A stretch of 64,000 bases of DNA from Microvelia longipes (Eukaryota; Arthropoda; Insecta; Hemiptera; Veliidae). The DNA lies in contig JACMZG010000008.1 of assembly GCA_018340805.1 (NCBI GenBank), forward strand, positions 22,149,359 through 22,213,358. Direction: 5' to 3'. Below the pieces are notes generated by a model. The model was given only the letters and a program-made list of their open reading frames with translations, had not been told where the DNA came from and searched no databases. Made by a program: the position numbers and the translations under genes. Below are positions 1 through 11,960 of this stretch, piece by piece; the first letter of the stretch is position 1; every line of letters starts with the position of its first letter.

Positions 1-1176
1 ATTACGCATTGTAGAAGTCTTGTTTTTCTCTGAAATACATGTTCTTATACCACACTCCGTGTGGGGAATGGTATTAGTGGTAATCATTATTATTTCTAGC
101 TATTACAGATGCTTAAGACTAATCTGGAATCGGTTTGTCCAGGAGTTAGCGTTATAAAATTTTCTTTTGACAAGAAAACAAAGGGTAGGATTTTGTTTCA
201 TTTCGTAGGATTAGATTTTCTCATGTATAGGTTGCTTATATTGATTCTCCATGACACTGAACCGAGAGGCCTTTGTATCACACGTACCGTGTAACCGCCC
301 CCCCCCTCCCTCCGAAGTTTTTTCTCCTTCTTATTCCAGCTTACGTGTTTCATTGCTTGCAGACTTTATAAAAATTATATTTCATATTATATTTAGTTGT
401 ACAAATATTTTTCTTATTATAATTCTTTGTTTAAAATACCTTTTTTAAATGTTGCATTTTAATTTTTTTAACTATTTTATTTATTTTATTGTCCTAAAAT
501 CTACATTTTAAAATTTGTACTTAAAATACTTGTTTTTATATTGTGAGTTACTTTTTAGAAACACGTATTCGAAAACACTATGCATGTGTGTGTGAGGTAC
601 AGGTACACGATTGCCATCGTATATTGTATAAAAGAATGTTAAGTGAGTAAGTAGACTAAGTTTCATTTTTGACTTGATTGTGAAATGAGTTATGCTCTGC
701 TGTATGTATTATATTCATGGAGCGTTTATTAATAAAAATTTGATTTTTCTCATTTAACAGAGGATACTTAAATCACTTGTGGTATACTAGATTACAATGC
801 TGAAACAGTCTTTATTAATTATTGTAGGACCGTAGGAGGTAAACAATTTTTATCTTTTTACTGCAGCAAAATGAAGCATTACTTCTTTCCTGCCTAATTT
901 TAGGCAGGAAATAAGCGTTTTGCTGATCTGTCACATTAAGGGAGAAAGGGTAGTACCAAAACTGCCTGTTTTGACTTACCAGATAATATGAGTTCATAAA
1001 TTTCTCAATATTTAGGTATATTATTTGATAAAAAGCAAAGTGTTATTTTCTGATAACTACTATTAAATAAATTAATTACTAATAAAATCTTAATTTGCTA
1101 ATTTTGAAGTAACAAAACTTAAGCAATTTCTATTTTAAGATCTTAAAAACTTTAAATAGCAACCGCTAACTAAATT
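1..1176. other. AT-rich non-coding stretch
   Basis: No credible gene is visible. The few short open frames have no recognisable domain and low-complexity composition. A C-rich run lies at about 298-309, and a perfect palindrome (listed separately) at 886-911. Confidence 0.6.
886..911. repeat. 26-bp perfect palindrome
   Basis: TTTCCTGCCTAA (886-897) is followed by two T residues and then its exact reverse complement (900-911). This gives a 12-bp hairpin stem with a 2-nt loop. No transposon or gene context explains it. Confidence 0.8.
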
Positions 1177-1486
1177 ACATTTGTCATAGAGATATATACT
1201 ATAGGGGGCATTGCCTATCTCAATATATTGAGAGGCCTAAAACATCTTTTTGGGGCTCTCAGGGGCTCTGTGTAACCTTATTGAAGCCTCCTTCAAGAGT
1301 GAGTTAAGGTTATTATTAATAAATTGATTTAGTCTTCGCACATTGTTTGTGTTTTGATTTATATTTTTAACGTTTTACTATGTAAGTTCTTGTAATTTTA
1401 TACTGATTATTTGATTATATTTAAAAGCCAAGGTTATCTTTAGTCCTATAGGACCCCTCTAGAAATAATATCACTCTGGCATTTGT
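1177..1486 (+). mobile_element. hAT-like MITE, family D copy 1
   Basis: A 294-bp element (1185-1478) has imperfect terminal inverted repeats, starting CATAGAGATATATACT and ending AATAATATCACTCTG. It is flanked by near-identical 8-bp sequences, acatttgt (1177-1184) and gcatttgt (1479-1486). An 8-bp target duplication is the hallmark of the hAT superfamily. Its left two-thirds matches, in reverse orientation, the element at 13819-14232. It has no coding capacity, so it is non-autonomous. Superfamily is inferred from the duplication length. Confidence 0.7.
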
Positions 1487-4353
1487 TTTAGTTAAGATGT
1501 CTTCATACTTACGGATCACCTTTAGTTTGTTAAAATTTATAGTTTTTATAGTTATATTGTTATATTAGTTATAGTTATATTATAGTTTTTACCTACATTT
1601 GTTTATCTATTACGTAAATACGCTTAAATATATAATAAATAATATTGTAGAAGGTATGGATCATTTTAATAATACCTAGCTTCTTCACAATTTCTGCCGG
1701 TAGGTAATAAATAAATTAGTTTCAAAATAAATTGCATTATATTCTTCAAACATTATTTTTATTAGTTAAATTAATTTATTATTTTGTTTGTGTGTTCGTT
1801 ATAACCTCTTTAGATTAGATCCTAGTATGTGTTTTCAGTAATAAATGTTTCCTTGTATTTTAAGTTTAAATTGTGTGGGCACTTAGTGCCAGAAAAACAG
1901 TGTTCTAATTTCTCACACCACATCTCTCTAATCCTTACCTTATAAGACCCATATATTCTCTTTTATTTATTTTAGAGCCAGCTATAACATTAAGTTATTA
2001 CAGAATTATAAAATTAGTAGAAAGGGTATTGTTTTGTGTTCTCTTATTTGTGTTGCGGTCGGCTGATTTTTTTCTTTTCATGTTCCATATAAATAGTTTA
2101 TATGGACTAAACAAATAATAGCATTACAACTATTGATAAATTGTTACAGATATTAATTTTTCTTATTCATTATTCTTTGTTTTATTAAGTATTTACTATA
2201 TACATTACTAATAGGACTATTAGTATAAATTCTGTACCTCTATTTGATTCCCTTTGTTCGTACTTTTATAAATTACTTACAATTAGGCTTTTTGAAAAAT
2301 GATACATGTTAGGAAGATAATGGAATAAAAGGGAAGAAGAAAGAAGTTTCATACGTTTCGAAGAGTGGGACCCCTTGTCGTCATTTATATCAATTTCTTT
2401 GGGATACCGTCTTGCTCGAATGCAGTGGCATCTTATGACGAGAAATCCCTTCCCTAATCATTCCTTTCTACTTGCTTTAGCTTCGTTTCCCATTGGACCA
2501 TTCTTCTTCCGAATAATTGGATTACCTTTTGGCCCTTTTGTTTATTAATAATGAATGTATATCATTCCCTCTTCATCTTTTAGAATTCTTCCCCTGATTT
2601 AACATACGAGAATGCTCTTGCCTAAAACTTTATTATTTATTAAGAAAACTTTTAAGTGCATTTAATATTTTTAAAGTAAAATTTATATAAATAAATTAAA
2701 ATTACTTTAAACAAATACAACCAAACTGTTCCAACATTTTAATATTTTACTACGTAAATATTGAAAATATATTTAGGGTAAAATATAACACGTAGTAGAA
2801 AGATAAAAATGGGCTAAAAAGTGAATTTTTATCTAGGCTTAAAAACATAAGAGGGACAGTGTTTATTTAATGAATAAATAAATTAGAGTTATTTTAATAA
2901 AGTTATCCACTGGGAATTACTTTTCCGTGCTAAAATAAATCCCATTTGGGAAATCCATGTACATTTTTATTTCATTCTTTTGAGAAATATAAGTCAATAA
3001 ATTAACACTGGTTTATAATATTATATAAAAATGTCTTTTGGTATTTTAAATTCATTTTTGTTCTAACTTTTTAATATTTATTATATTTCTCTTGGGGTAT
3101 ATTTAAAGGCAATTATGTTCAAAAGTAAATAATTGTAAGTTAAATAAGTTATTTACTTAGGCTATTATATAATATTTGGACTCAATTATGAGACAATTTA
3201 GATGTCAGACGGGAAATAAATATTAATAAGCTATTAAAATTAAAAAAAAGAAAACAATATTTTGTTTCTTAAAGTATTTAAAACAAATTTTAATAGTTTT
3301 TTTCGGACTTAAAACTATCGAATTATACTTTTAGCGTTGTTGTTGATACATTAAAGAAATTATAATTGCAATTATTATTTCTAAAAATAAATATGATTAA
3401 TGTTTTTATTATATTGATTATGGTTTTCCAGAATAGACAGCTGTAGTTAAGTTACTAGAAGTTATTAGTTAAGTTGTTAGAACTGACTGGTGATAAGGAC
3501 TATGATTTGGCTTTAATTTTCTAAACAATGCTGGATTTGACTAAACAATTAGTCAAAAAGTTGATTCATTTTAATTTGATCAATATTCAAGGCATACTTT
3601 TATTCTTTTTATTTAAATTGTATGTTCTTATATTTATTTCAAAAGATATTAACTTTCAAATATCATTTCTCAATTATGTAATTCTGTTTATATGAAAAAT
3701 CATTTTGTAAGGATAGGTTGTTTCGAAAATGATTTGAGGCGGGAACTCGAAAACCTATCTTTTTTAGCTTTATATTCTGTGTTGAAACCTGTGTGATAGG
3801 TAAGACCATTAGTTAGTTCAGTCTCTTGGGTAATAGTAGGGGCAGAACTTGCATTTGACGCTACACGGTTACCAATCTTAAGTTCTTTATCTGTTCTGTA
3901 GAGTAAGATGACCTCATTTCAATTGTTGTTTTATTGCTGACCATTTTATGACAAGCGGGTAAATATGGGGCGAAGCTTTTGTTAGTAAGGTTTAAAAAAT
4001 AACAGAAAACGACATGAACAACTTGTCTTTAATATCTCAGAAACCCTAGACAAAATGCGTTTGAGGTTTTAATAGTCTCAATTCAATTTAACGGTACTAT
4101 ACTATTAATATAAAATTTAAAGACATTTTTCTTAAATTTTATTCTTTGAGATTTTCTCCAAACTATTATCATTTCATTATCTCGTAGGTATTGATTTTCG
4201 TTCGGACCGCTGTATTGCTACTATGGAGCTTTTTCTTTATAAAAATGCTCATACATCCTGACCTACATGATGTAGAAAAACATTTTCTGTACATTTCTGT
4301 GGGGGCATTAACATGATCATTAAATATAGATATCAATTTGTTAACTATTACAA
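1487..4353. other. AT-rich non-coding stretch
   Basis: Many short homopolymer runs and no convincing open frame, RNA gene or repeat matching elsewhere in the window. The section around 2330-2530 is less AT-biased than its surroundings, but nothing in it could be identified. Confidence 0.6.
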
Positions 4354-4370
4354 TATTTCCCCTTTTATTT

Positions 4371-4568
4371 TCTGAACATTGCTGACTTGATAGCTCAAGC
4401 CCCCTTCATCTTTTATGTTGACATAAACATAATAAAACTTATATATAGGGGTAATAATGTACCCAAGCCTTGTAGTTTGTTTTCTATTGTTCTCTTGTAC
4501 TTAACTTAGTGTATCTGTTAAATAAATTTTTTGTTTTTAAAAACTTTGAATATTATTCGTTTCACGTA
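4371..4568 (+). repeat. 5' LTR
   Basis: About 198 bp, nearly identical to 11749-11944. It contains AATAAA at 4431-4436, a TATA-like TATATATAGGGG box starting at about 4440, and a second AATAAA near 4520. The exact left edge is ambiguous between 4365 and 4372, because the host flank and the LTR start share T-rich sequence. Confidence 0.88.
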
Positions 4569-4570
4569 AT

Positions 4571-4588
4571 TGGCGCTGCGGACAGGAT
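4571..4588 (+). promoter_or_regulatory. Primer-binding site
   Basis: TGGCGCTGCGGACAGGAT lies two bases after the 5' LTR. The TGGCGC start matches the 3' CCA end plus a G discriminator base, as in the tRNA-Ser-type primer sites of several errantiviruses. The exact tRNA cannot be confirmed without the host tRNA set. Confidence 0.75.
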
Positions 4589-4901
4589 ACGTGGATAGGT
4601 TTTTTTTCATCGAAACTCTATTTTGTCTTAACAAATTAACCGCGTATCCGTAACCAAATAAATTTATTACTGTGAAGTGTTAAAGTGCTAAGTAATTAAG
4701 TGCAAGGATTAAACACTACCCGTTTGGAATAACGAAAAGTCCAGTCTTTTGAGAATAGAGGATTATATGATGCCAAAGTTCTTCCTAGGTTTAATATTAT
4801 TGTAAGTCTTTTATAAGTACTAAATACCAAAAAATAAGCAATTATCGTAAAAAGAAATATAAAAAGAAGAAAATTTATTTTGTTGATTGAAACTTAATTG
4901 T

Positions 4902-6266
4902 ATGAATAATTTTGAAGATTATACTAAGTTATTTGAGAATATAAATTTAAAAAAAAGTAGTTTAGCTAATCAAATCTTAGAATAAAAAACATTTTGGAGA
5001 CAAGATGCCCGTAGATTATCAACTTTTGAAATATATTTGGAGACTATCCCTCCATATGATGGCAACCCACATACCCTCTCAGTGTATGTTAACAACGCTG
5101 AAAGTTTAATTAATCAGTTTGCCACACCTGGAAACGAAGCTATCTGTACGTTCCTCTTAAAAGCTTTAGTAGGTAAACTAACTGGAAGGCACTTATGCTC
5201 ATCGGTTCCCGGACCGAACTAACAACCTGGGCTCAAGTAAAAGAGACCCTTAATCAGTATTTTGGGGATCAGAGGGATCTCGATTGTCTCATTCAGGATT
5301 TATTATGCCTGAAACCCGATAGGAGAGAAGCTCCCTATCAATTTGGTATCAAATGCCAAGACCTGAGATGCTTAATCATTTCAAAGTTAAATGTAATGAC
5401 CGGTCTCTCATCGTCCGAAAAAACAATAAGGGTTAAGAGCTATGATGATCTTGCTCTCAAGACGTTCATCAGAGGCCTCCCCCTCACTTACAACTCAGTA
5501 TTCGATTAAGAAACCCTAGCTCATTAGAAACAGCTATGGGTACGTCATAGAAGAAGAAAATTTTCTGCATGCTTCCAGACAGAGCAATAACCTCAATTTC
5601 AACTCGACGTACAATCCAATAAGTAAAATAACTCCAAGTAGTCTAAGTAGTAAACATACTAACCTAAATACTCTATCCAAACCTCCTACAAACTTTAATA
5701 GAATACCTAACAGATTTGTTCCCCTCCTCAATACTATACTCGTGGACCCCAACTAAATTCGCAAAACTATTATAGACCCATGTCAAATAATGTTAATCTT
5801 AATCAAAGACCACCATTTGTAAACCAGCAATATAGGGCACCGACCCCACCTCGTCCTTGGGTACCTCAAAATCATTTTTATAATAACCAAAAATTCAGTG
5901 GACCTAACAATATTAATCAAAGCACTCCAACACCTATGGATGTGGATTCGAGTAATACAAAATTATTTCACCAAAATATAGATAGCTATAACCCATACGA
6001 GGGTCTATCTTCTTATAACTATCTTGATGAGGGCCAACTTGATTATTGGTACTCAAGTGAACATGAATTGCACATCCTGGTTTGATCTAGGTCAACCCCC
6101 ATATAACTATCAACCTGATATAGATATCCAAAACCACGTCCCTGAGATAAACCAACGCCTTCCTGGCTCCTCAGGAACCAGCCAAGAAAATCAATTAGGT
6201 ACTGATACTACAAACGGAGATAAATCCCTTTTTCGGGAAACTGCCTCCCAGGACCTGGAGAGTTAG
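4902..6266 (+). pseudogene. gag: gag remnant of errantivirus-like element
   Basis: Gag would form the capsid of the intracellular particle. An ATG at 4902 opens the frame, but TAA at 4983-4985 stops it after 27 codons. The same frame resumes and runs to about 5222. Coding then continues in another frame (about 5195-5509), where a stop at 5507-5509 ends it. Further fragments occur at about 5592-5755, 5780-6085 and 6024-6266, each in a shifted frame. The middle fragment contains a capsid-like segment (ELTTWAQVKETLNQYFGDQR); the C-terminal fragment has an asparagine/proline-rich stretch and the short motif TPTPMDVDSS. No CCHC zinc knuckle is visible, as in many errantivirus Gag proteins. At least four separate lesions make it non-functional. 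The family assignment rests mainly on position and the downstream pol and env. Confidence 0.85.
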
Positions 6267-7113
6267 TACAAGTAAATTGCGTTAGAGAAGATTTACCGTA
6301 TGTTAACATTCCGGAAATAAATGCTAAATTACTAATTGACACCGGAAGTTCTAGAAGTTTACTCGATCCAGAAATAGCTAAGAAATACTTTAATCAGTAT
6401 ATTTACAAAGAAAATTTCACATTCAAACGGCCCACGATATCACTTTTCATGACGAAGTGATAAGCATACCAATATTCCCCTCTTCCAAACTTGACAAGGT
6501 AAGCTACCACAAATTTTATTTATTCAAATTTAATCAAAATTTCGACGGACTGATAGGAATTGACCTTTTAAAACTATTAAGTGCTCAAATAGACATGAAA
6601 AATAAACTATTGGTAACCCCTCATATTAAGCTACCAATAGTATACGGGAAAAGTGATGACCCAGTACAAACTTATAAAATCCCAGCCAACACACAATTAG
6701 TGATAAAACTCCCTGTAGACAAAGAGTCAGGTTTAGCTGTGATAGAGCAAATTAAAATAAAGAAAGGAGTAGAAATCCCACAAGCTCTAGTAAATGTAAA
6801 AAATTATTGTGCCTACACGTGTATAAATAATTTTAATGACACAGAAGAAAATTTAGAAATGATGAGACCTTTAAATATAAATATTTTAGATCCAAATACA
6901 AATGACCTTGTACCGTGGGGAGAGAAAGTATTTAATCATAACATATGTCCTAATACAGATAAGACTTACTCACACGACGACAAACTTACAGACAATCTAA
7001 AAAAGCTGAGACTAGATCATTGTAACGAAGAAGAAAAACAAGCTATAAATGCACTTTGTTTGAATATAGAGATATATTCATTGTCAAGGTATTCCTTTAA
7101 CTTTTACAAATGA
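6267..7113 (+). pseudogene. pol: pol: aspartic protease and linker remnant
   Basis: The retroviral-type protease would mature Gag and Gag-Pol. The active-site motif LIDTGSS is encoded at about 6332-6352 (catalytic Asp codon 6338-6340). A second conserved block, GLIGIDLL, lies around 6549-6572 in another frame, so a frameshift falls between about 6420 and 6455. The remaining frame runs to a stop at 7111-7113. It covers the linker leading into reverse transcriptase, which then continues in a third frame. The protease normally works as a dimer of about 100-residue monomers. Confidence 0.85.
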
Positions 7114-7132
7114 AATCAAACATCAGATAAAT

Positions 7133-7896
7133 TTGACAGATGATAAGCCTATATATATTAAACAGTACAGATACCCTGCCTCACTTAGAGAGGAAGTTAA
7201 CAGACAAGTTAATGAAATGTTACGAGATGGAATAGTCCAGCATAGTACCTCGCCCTACTCGTTTCCAATATGGGTGGTACCTAAGAAATTAGACACCACA
7301 GGGATACAAAAGTATAGGATCTGTATCGATTTTAGAGCCTTAACGACCGGACAATAGGGGACAAACACCCTTTACCTAACATTTCTGACATCCTAGATAA
7401 TCTAGGTAATGCAAATTTCTATAGCACCCTCGATCTTGCCAGCGGGTTCCATCAAGTAGAGGTAGACCCAAAAGATAGATACAAAACTGCATTCTCTACA
7501 GATTCGTATCACCTAGAGTGGGTGAGACTCCCTATGGGGCTAAAAAATGCTCCTGCCACCTACGAAAGGATGATGAACCATATCTTAAGAGGGCTAGTAA
7601 ACAAAATTTGTATGGTATACCTGGATGACATTATTATATTTTCAACCACATTTAAACAACACCTCCAAAATTTACGAACTGTTTTTGACCGACTTCGACA
7701 GGCTAACCTAAAAGTCACACTTGACAAATCTGAGTTTTTAAAACCAGAAGTACAGTTCCTGGGTCATATCGTTACTCCTGAGGGTGTAAAACCAAACCCC
7801 GACAAAATATCTGCCATAAAAAAATACCCCATTCCTAAAACTCAAAAAGAAATCAAGTGCTTCTTAGGCTTACTGTCATATTACCGACGGTTTTAA
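7133..7896 (+). pseudogene. pol: pol: reverse transcriptase remnant
   Basis: RNA-dependent DNA polymerase domain of Ty3/gypsy type. Finger motifs (ending [10 protein letters not shown]) occupy 7133-7345. A frameshift follows, with a stop at 7355-7357 in the first frame. The next frame carries [27 protein letters not shown] and the catalytic YLDD box (7618-7629), then FLGHIV. The first catalytic Asp lies in the STLDLASGF block, so the three metal-binding aspartates are present. The frame stops at 7894-7896, and coding resumes immediately in another frame. This is the best preserved domain of the element. Confidence 0.93.
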
Positions 7897-8437
7897 GGAC
7901 TTTGCAAAAATCACAAAGCCTATGACGGCATGTTTAAAAAAGAATTCTAAAGTAGTATATGAAGACCCACCTTTATACAATGTTTTGAGGCATGCAAAAA
8001 CATGCTGATTAACGACCCGATTTTACAGTACCCTGATTTCAGTAAAGAATTCATATTAACTACTGATGCTAGTAACTTTGCTATTTCGGGAATACTATCA
8101 CAAGGCACTGTTCCAATGACCGGCCTATAGCGTACGCTTCGCGCACCCTAAGCGAAACAGAAGTTCGTTATAGTACTATAGAAAAGGAACTCTTGGCTAT
8201 TGTTTGGGCATGCGGTTATTTCCGCCACTATATTTGGGGAAAGAATTCAAAATCTATACTGACCATCGACCCTTAACTTGGTTGTTTAATCTTAAGGAAC
8301 CAAACTCAAAATTAATCCGTTGGAAATTGAAACTCGAGGAATATGACTATGAGCTTATTTATAAGCGGGGCTCACAAAATGTAATGCCGATGCGCTATCT
8401 AGAATTAAAATTAATGCCATTGAGAGCGAATCTATAG
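7897..8437 (+). pseudogene. pol: pol: RNase H remnant
   Basis: RNase H removes the RNA strand after reverse transcription. It is spread over several frames, with stops near 8005 and 8128 and shifts near 8115, 8240 and 8385. Recognisable blocks are TTDAS (about 8059-8073), a [12 protein letters not shown] helix (about 8179-8214) and [12 protein letters not shown] (about 8255-8290), which hold three of the four metal-coordinating acidic residues. The final Asp block lies beside the frameshift near 8385. The conserved motif order leaves no real doubt about identity. Confidence 0.9.
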
Positions 8438-9005
8438 CTGAAACCACTAATAGCGTCACTAACAATGTAGGAGACTCCCAGTTCGATGCAGCCAGATATT
8501 TGCGAGATCTGTGCGAAAATATCAACGATAACCTAGACCCCAATTTAGAACCATCGAATTTGAATATTAGTGATAATTTGGATCAGCCGGTATGTACAAA
8601 TATAAACCCTCAAGATACTCCTCAAAATATTACCGAGTTAAATCAGAGTGAACACCTTAGTACACAACATACAACTAACAACGACGTAATAAACGATGGC
8701 ATCCGAATTTTAGACGAACTAATAAATAATAAACGTAATCAGATAATTATTGAACCAAACGTACATCAGACTGTTGACATAAATACAGACACTAGCACAG
8801 AACAAAGTATTGTTAGAGTTAAAATTCCAAAAAATAATAACTATGACCTTATACTAGATTTTTGAAAACTCATACTATAGGTGACGTCACATATTATTTA
8901 TATTTCCTTGACGACTCCCTCTATCCGGAGTTTTGTAAAGTTTACCTTGAAAAATTCTCCAATAACGGCCCTAAATTAATTAAATGCACTAAGATGTTGC
9001 TTACT
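8438..9005 (+). pseudogene. pol: pol: RNase H-integrase spacer remnant
   Basis: A 122-codon open stretch (8500-8865), rich in Asn, Asp and Gln, contains no catalytic motif. It links RNase H to the integrase zinc finger. A short further segment to about 9000 continues in a different frame. Such a variable tether is usual at this position in gypsy-type Pol. Confidence 0.7.
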
Positions 9006-10092
9006 ATTAACGACCTGGAGGAGCAGTGGCCGTGGTGAAGGATTATCATATTGGTAAAACGAACCATAGAGGCATTACAGAAACGCTATCTCAACTACAA
9101 AGACGTTACTACTGGAAAGGCATGAAACGACTAATAACTAAAAATTATTAACGAATGTGTAATTTGTCAAAAAACCAAATACAACCGGACCCCCACGTAC
9201 TCACCCTTAATGTTAACACCTACCGCATCGAAACCGTTTGAAATCGTACATTTAGATACATATACCTACAACGGGAGGAATTACCTGACTATGGTAGATG
9301 CATTTAGCAAATTTGCTCAAGCATATTTTATTGAAGGCAAAACTGCCATTCATATTAGTAATACACTATTAAAGTTTCTTACATGTTTCGGAATCCCTCG
9401 CAACTTCATATTAGATAATGGAACTGAGTTCAATAATGAAATTGTTAAAGAAATGCTAAAACTGCATAAAATCAACGTTCACTTTTACGACTAAGAATCA
9501 CCATGAAGGAAATGGAATAATAGAACGTTTCCACAGTACGATAACCGAACATCTTAGGATATTAGGAAAATCTCACGGGCCAGAAAACATAGAATTAATG
9601 AACTATGCCCTGATAGCATATAATCAGTCAATACACAGTAGTACTAATTTCACTCCCCATGAATTAGTATTTGGCCATACCGATCTCAGAGACCCCCATG
9701 AAATATTTCTACCGACTACTTTTTATACCGACTATGTCGAGTCCCATCACAAAAGGTTAGAAAAAGGTGTACGAAAATATTGCAACAAATTATCCACCAA
9801 CAAGGAAAAAATAATTAATAAACGGAACACGTTAGGCGATGTAAACAACAAATTCGAAATAGGCCAGCGAGTATATAAAATCAGTCCGAATCGAAGAAAC
9901 AAAAAGTCAGATAGATTTGTTGGACCTTATGAGATTACAAAAATATTAGACAGAAATCGAGTTGAGGTAACCACCCCTATCGATAAAACAGGTAAAAAGA
10001 AAACACTCATTATACATATAAAGGAGTTAAAACCCCCTCATGTTACAGATGGGCCTTCCACGTCGAGGGAAAGTCAAAACGAACAGACTTAA
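9006..10092 (+). pseudogene. pol: pol: integrase remnant
   Basis: DDE integrase that would insert the cDNA into host DNA. An N-terminal HHCC zinc finger is visible, with His codons near 9047 and 9072 and a Cys-x2-Cys pair near 9157-9168; one frameshift falls inside it. The core carries Asp at 9255-9257, Asp at 9414-9416 (ILDNGTEF) and Glu at 9523-9525 (IIERFH). The Asp-Glu distance is about 35 residues, typical of DDE enzymes. A frameshift and stop near 9492-9494 separate the second Asp from the Glu. The C-terminal frame (9598-10092) is intact for 164 codons and ends in a basic domain. Its tail overlaps the upstream part of the env reading frame. Confidence 0.92.
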
Positions 10093-11763
10093 CAAACAAT
10101 CCTGGACTACTACCCCTAAATTTAGGACAGGCTCAAACAGTTACCGACCACTGGAAATTTATACAGGTATACGATTTTCAAAAAACCTTTGACGAGTATC
10201 AACATTTGGTTAAATCATATGAAGAAGTTAAACGATTATCCGATAACTCTGTATACACTAAGCAAAACAGTTCTTTCAGACTAGTAGATTTTCTTATTAC
10301 CAAAACCGCTCAACAATTCGATCAACTAAACCCCTCACTTAAACTAAGACAAAAGAGAGGCTTAATAGATGGATTAGGTTCTATTATAAAATCTATCACT
10401 GGAAATCTAGATAATGCTGACGCTGCACGATACGATAAACTATTAACAGATATAAGTGAAAATCAACACAAAATAAAGTATGCTACTTCCCTACAAACTA
10501 CCCTTCTACAAAATACTACCGAAGAATTTAGTAAAAGTATAGAAACATTAGCACGAAATCAAAGAATACTCGAATCTCAAGTAAAGACTATAGTGTACGA
10601 CAAATTAAATAAATCCCTGTGTCACCATTTTGGGTTTCAAACTATAGTACAGCAAATTATAAATAATTTTCAGATCATTAGAGACACTTTAGAACAATTA
10701 GAAGTTGCCATCTCGTTTGCGAAACTTGGTACCTTTCACAACTCAATGATCGATCCCTTTGAATTATTAAATAAGATTAATAGTGTAAATAAAGATTTAA
10801 ATAGCGGGAGATTTCCATTCGAAGCTACATTAGAGAACGTGTTATCTTTTGAAAGAATAATATCTGTAAAATGCTATAGTAAGCAAAATCAAATCGTCTT
10901 CATAATAGAAGTACCAATCGTGGAAACAAAATCCTACCGTATCTACGAACTCATACCAGTCCCTATTTTCAGATCCAATTCCTATGTATCTATTATTCCA
11001 TCCTCTAAGTATGTACTACTAAACGATCAAAAATTTGCTTATACTAATAAACTCTGTAAAGAATAAATAGTAAAACTTTATATGTAATAACTTATATACA
11101 TATGGTCTAGATACTAATAATAATATATGTGAAATATATGTTAGCTAATTCATCTTTGGATAAATGCTATGTCTCGAGATTTAACATCTCCAAAACATTT
11201 ATTCAAAGAATAGATACTATAAATGGATTGTAGTAGATAGAAAAGAAAATTTAGTTGTAGAAACCTGCGAAGATAGCAGAGAAACTTACCCTATATCGGG
11301 AAGTGTTTTATTAGAATTAGATAATAAGTGTCAAATAGAATTAGGTAATCATGTATTTAAATCATTCTCAAATGAAGGAACTAGATTGGGAACAATTAAC
11401 TACAACATACCAATTTTTAATTTAACTAATTCCAACTCAGATTTAAATATTCAAAATCCCTTCAAGTTGGACCCAGTTAACTTAAAAATTAGTCATATCA
11501 AAAATGAACTTAAGAACCAACAAATGATTTTAAGTGATGTTTCCAATATAGCAATCTATAAAAGAATTAATATAGTTACAGTTATATTGTATGTTTTTCT
11601 TTTATTTATAGTATTAGTTTTAATGTTCTTATATGTGTGTAATAGAAAACATGTCAACATAAAAAAGGATGTTCCATCCTCGATTCCAAACATATCGGAT
11701 TCTGTGGATTCTCCCCATAATCCTCAAATTCAGCATGGAGAGTTATATTCTGAACATTGCTGA
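10093..11763 (+). pseudogene. env: env remnant, F-type envelope glycoprotein
   Basis: Envelope protein related to errantivirus Env and baculovirus F proteins, a membrane-fusion glycoprotein. The frame is open upstream of 10206 and overlaps the end of pol without an obvious ATG, as expected if env is translated from a spliced mRNA. A furin-like RQKR site is encoded at 10347-10358. It is followed directly by a glycine-rich hydrophobic fusion-peptide-like segment and then a helical region. The frame stops at 11064-11066. Coding resumes in another frame from about 11240 and runs to a stop at 11761-11763, carrying a membrane anchor of about 23 residues (about 11572-11640) and a short cytoplasmic tail that reads into the 3' LTR. 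At least one frameshift and several intervening stops inactivate it. Confidence 0.9.
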
Positions 11764-11944
11764 CTTGATAGCTCAAGCCCCTTTCATCTTTTATGTTGAC
11801 ATAAACATAATAAACTTATATATAGGGGTACTAATGTACCCAAGCCTTGTAGTTTGTTTTCTATTGTTCTCTTGTACTTAACTTAGTGTATCTGTAAATA
11901 ATTTTATTGTTTTTAAAAACTTTGAATATTATTCGTTTCACGTA
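11749..11944 (+). repeat. 3' LTR
   Basis: Matches the 5' LTR with only a few differences, mostly in T and A runs. It is preceded by a short purine stretch (GGAGAG, 11737-11742), a weak polypurine-tract candidate. If the LTR really begins just after that stretch, its start is 11743. Confidence 0.87.
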
Positions 11945-11960
11945 TTTCCCCTTTTATTTT

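Larger units (their letters stand above)
4354..11960 (+). mobile_element. Errantivirus-like LTR retrotransposon (degenerate)
   Basis: A roughly 7.6-kb Ty3/gypsy element, in the order LTR, primer-binding site, gag, protease, reverse transcriptase, RNase H, integrase, env, LTR. The presence of an envelope frame with a furin-like site, and integrase before env, place it with the insect errantiviruses. All three coding regions are interrupted by stops and frameshifts, so this copy cannot encode intact proteins. The two LTRs differ by only a handful of substitutions and single-base indels over about 197 bp, so insertion was not ancient. Identical 18-bp sequences (4354-4371 and 11943-11960) lie at its outer edges. 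Confidence 0.93.

Noticed and set aside
5534..5752. 72-residue minus-strand frame.
   Set aside because: Antisense shadow of the gag remnant.
8355..8543. 62-residue minus-strand frame.
   Set aside because: Antisense shadow of the pol remnant.
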